Positions 61,299-64,000 of a stretch of 64,000 nucleotides of DNA are shown one piece after another. A model generated the notes under the pieces. That model did not search any database. It saw nothing but the letters and a program-made list of their open reading frames with translations, and was not told the DNA's origin. Numbering within the stretch: position 1 is the stretch's first letter; each line of letters opens with the position of its first letter. Position numbers and translations under genes: made by a program. Source of the DNA: Chromera velia (lineage: Eukaryota; Sar; Chromeraceae); the NCBI GenBank assembly GCA_018398765.1, contig JAHBMJ010005712.1, positions 1 to 64,000 of the forward strand, given 5' to 3'.

Positions 61299-62920
61299 AA
61301 GTAGTCCAACTAGTAAGTAAAGTTATTGCATGTCATCGACGATAATAGGTGACAAATGAGAGTGTCAACACTTGGGTTTTGAATGGCACTGAGTGTTAAT
61401 GGCATTTATGTTTTAGTACAGTGCTAGGTATACAGTGTCGACACCTAGCGCCTGCACTATAGAATTAAAAATTCTAAAAAAAAAAAAAAAAACCTAGAAA
61501 TCAGTGTCCTTTCGGTGTTCTGTCTTTGTTCAAGTTTAAGGTGCAGTACGTGCCTGAGTTGAAGAGGAGATCCATAAGAATCTCTCATAGACGGGCACAC
61601 AGTGCCACACACTGTCATAGAAGTGCTTCATGAAAATGTTCTTGCTTATCTCGCCTGTTTATAACTACTGTCTAAGACTTGGCATGTAAGACAGTCTATA
61701 GAAGAAAAATTCTTTGAAAGAAAGTCCAGGACCAGTCAGAGGGAAAAAAGGGAGGAAAGTGGTTTAAGTGAATTTTGGTTAGTCCAAAATGTATTGAGTA
61801 TTCAGCTCCGTTTCAGAAAATGACCACTACTGTACATTGAAGTGGATCATTAAAGAACCTTAGAAAGAACTAATTTGAAATATAATATGTCCGCAGGCTA
61901 GAAAACTTTAAGAAGGACTAAGAAGGACGTGAGTCTGGATGCGTGCCCCAGTGGGAGTTGAATAAGCATGGGGTGCTTATTTACTCGAACCTGACCCCGC
62001 TCACAAAGTATTCTGGACGTTCATTTATATTGACTCCATCTGTTATAATCTGCATGATCATAAACATCGGTGTATCACCATATACTCCAGCTAGTACACT
62101 TTCAAATTATATTTCATGCTCTAAAAAGAAAAAACTAAATCAAAATGTTTTTTTTTTAACATGCCCAGTAACATGCATGTGGTGACTAGTAACTTCTAAG
62201 TACTTAATCACACTCATGGTGTTATATTACTTTTAGTCGACTACTTTAAATAAAAAATTAATAGTAACTAAAAACCTGAGTAATTAAATATATAATTCTG
62301 CATAATTCTCTACAAAATTTAAAACATGCATCTAGACGTACACAGTTCCTTCAACTTCAGTTTTTTAGTTGCTTTCTAAGGTATAGTCTCTAAATCCCTC
62401 TCTTCTTTTTACTCTTTTTATTAGCCTTTCCCGTCTTTGGTACAAACTCCCCAAGTATCTTCTTGACAACTTGAACTCTTATGTGCCGGTGCTGTTTACC
62501 GATCTCTAATTAAATTAAGCTACATCGTTTTTGAGTGCCGCTTTTTCACGTACATACGCCGAAAGAAAGGCACGGATATCAAGATCTGGTCTGTTTTGGA
62601 CTTGCGGATCTCTAACAAGCTTCAGCATTTTCTTCTTTTTTTTCTCTGTTCTAAGTTCTAACTTCTAACTCTTTCATTTTTTTCCTAAAAAACTGAGTCA
62701 TCAACTTTCTATAAAATTTCAATCACTTTTTTTGCATCTTCGTCTTTTGCATCTTCGTCTAGCCAAGTTGTGAGCTAACCTATCTACCCCTAGATCTACC
62801 CATTTGTAAGCAAGTACTCTTACCCTGTATTGTCTGCTTTCTGCGGGAACAACGCTCCAGTCCCTGCCACTGCTTCCGACCCCCTCTGCTGTATGTTAAC
62901 CACTGGTACATAACACCCTG
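61299..62920. other. AT-rich spacer, no gene seen
   Basis: The interval contains an A17 run near 61477, a palindromic GTGTCGACAC near 61436 and many TAAGT words. No coding signal. Confidence 0.5.
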
Positions 62921-62921
62921 C

Positions 62922-63077
62922 ATTATTTACTGTCTACAGGAATAATGCACCACTCCCTGCATTGCCTGCTTTCTGCAGGAACAACGCATCACTCTCTGCA
63001 TTGCCTGCTTTCTGCAGGAACAACGTACCACTCCCTACATTGCCTGCTTTCTGCAGGAAAAACGTACCACTCCCTGC
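62922..63077 (+). repeat. 39-bp minisatellite, four copies
   Basis: Units begin at about 62922, 62961, 63000 and 63039 with the core TTGCCTGCTTTCTGCAGGAA then ACAACG and CACTCCCTGC. A diverged unit lies at about 62833-62875. Because 39 is a multiple of three, the repeat creates a 13-residue periodic open frame (HSLHCLLSAGTTH), which I consider incidental. Confidence 0.9.
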
Positions 63078-63117
63078 CACCGCTCCCTAACCCCCCCATC
63101 CAAAACCCTACAAGCGA

Positions 63118-63122
63118 NNNNN
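63118..63122. other. Assembly gap (5 N)
   Basis: Five N bases sit just after the minisatellite, so repeat number and nearby sequence are unreliable. Confidence 1.
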
Positions 63123-63212
63123 CCCCCCTCCCTGCCCCCTTCATGCACTGCTAATCAATCGACCCTGACCAGTCTCTTTATGTCTTCTATTAGGACAACG
63201 TCCTGCAGACGC

Positions 63213-64000
63213 TTAATTGCTTTGGTTATTCGACACATTCTTTTTTGCGCCTGCTGAGAGAAGGAATTTCACGAGGTTCTTGTGTCCCTCACGACTTACC
63301 AAAATGAGGGGGGTGTTTCCTTCATTGTTAGTCTGGTTCACTCTGACCGACAGCTCTTCCTTTCCCACATCCTTCAAGAGGCGTTTCACTACTGACAGGT
63401 AGCCACGCTTGGTTGCATAAGCGACTGCCGTTCTCTTCTGGCTGTCTTACTGCACAAAACAGACACCAGCTGAGATCAGCAGCTCAAGCATAGCGATCTG
63501 TGAGCCAAAAATTGCATTCGAAAGGCAGTGGAGGGCGGTCTGGCCGCTCTCATTTACCTTCAAGACAAGGTGGCGGACACGCTTCAGAATCAGGTCAACC
63601 AAGTCAATGTCTCTCCTCCGGATTGCTAGATGCAGGAGGGTGTTGCCCGCAGCGTTTGTCTGCTCAATGTTTGCCTCCCCCTCCTCGATCAAACAAACTC
63701 CCACCTTGGCGTGAAACTGTGACACTGTGTTAATTAGTGCAGTAGGACCGTTGTTAACCTAAGCGTCCGCCTGAGCCCCTTCTCGAACAAACACTCTCAC
63801 GAGGTCGAGGTCACCACGAAAAGCAGCCGACATGTCATTGAGCGGCGTACTCTTCGGGTGCCTCTTCGACTTGTCGACTGCATTGCCCTCTACGTCTCCA
63901 GCCCCTTCATCCCCTTCACCCCCTTCAACCTGTTCACCCCCAACGACTGTAACCTCTATGGCCATATCCTCCCCGTTCTTTTCCCCTTCCGCTTCCGACC
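63213..64000 (-). pseudogene. Ankyrin-repeat gene, broken by two in-frame stops, runs off the right edge
   Basis: A single minus-strand frame from the right edge to TAA at 63213-63215 encodes an acidic linker (EAEGEKNGEDMAIEV) and then about six ankyrin repeats: STPLNDMSAAFRGDLDLVRV; NNGPTALINTVSQFHAKVGV; GNTLLHLAIRRRDIDLVDLI; GQTALHCLSNAIFGSQIAML; RTAVAYATKRGYLSVVKRLL; GNTPLILVSREGHKNLVKFL. The frame is interrupted by TAG at 63759-63761 and TAA at 63447-63449, with repeats continuing in the same frame after each. Both stops fall at the same point of the repeat consensus, just before the N/D-x-G-x-T-A turn, where Gln, Lys or Asn is usual. Ankyrin arrays mediate protein-protein binding; no partner can be inferred. 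It is most simply a young pseudogene; sequencing error next to the gap is possible, and stop-codon reassignment is unlikely because the other genes here read through no TAA or TAG. Confidence 0.75.

Noticed and set aside
1-64000. CRISPR arrays, bacterial operons, rRNA genes
   Set aside because: No short identical repeats with unique spacers, no ribosome-binding-site-led gene strings and no rRNA-like sequence were seen; the genes are spliced and eukaryotic.

Overview
The window is nuclear DNA from a eukaryote with many introns. The intact genes are GC-rich, are split by short GT-AG introns (about 90 to 700 bp), and end in very long Ser/Pro/Gly-rich disordered tails. Between them lie AT-rich spacers, simple repeats, DNA transposons and a LINE. 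A plant-like mitochondrial pyruvate dehydrogenase kinase, a half-size ABCG transporter, a mitotic-type cyclin and ankyrin genes would fit a free-living alveolate such as a chromerid (Chromera-like), but nothing in the sequence proves the taxon.

Layout. 1-13354: tandem satellite of about 0.9 kb units (14 head-to-tail copies, running off the left edge), with a non-autonomous hAT transposon inserted at 8192-9507. 13355-14226: one rearranged unit in inverted orientation. 14227-15.9 kb: AT-rich spacer with a 242-bp MITE and two LINE-like 3' ends. 18334-22426 (minus): pyruvate dehydrogenase kinase, nine exons in consistent phase. 23.2-30.9 kb (plus): a cyclin with a tail of about 1,400 residues. 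31-38.8 kb: AT-rich repeats around a broken APE-type LINE (minus). 38803-47793 (minus): ABCG half-transporter with long linker and tail. 48.1-48.85 kb: cluster of short GC-rich repeats. 49685-55185 (minus): a fusion of a cytidine-deaminase fold, a RanBP2-like zinc finger and a probable winged helix. 55459-55532 (minus): tRNA-Val(CAC). 56.0-58.5 kb (plus): CCCH zinc-finger gene. 59473-61298: second non-autonomous hAT element. 62.9-63.1 kb: 39-bp minisatellite and a 5-N assembly gap. 63213-64000 (minus): broken ankyrin-repeat gene.

The genes are unrelated housekeeping, transport and regulatory loci; there is no operon-like grouping. The item most likely to be new biology is the deaminase / zinc-finger / winged-helix protein, whose six 3' exons join in one reading frame and keep all deaminase zinc-site motifs. 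A nucleic-acid editing role is an inference. The most informative genome-structure feature is the satellite array with its inverted edge and dated hAT insertion. Exon joins given here come from reading splice signals and codon phase by eye, and no homology search was run.
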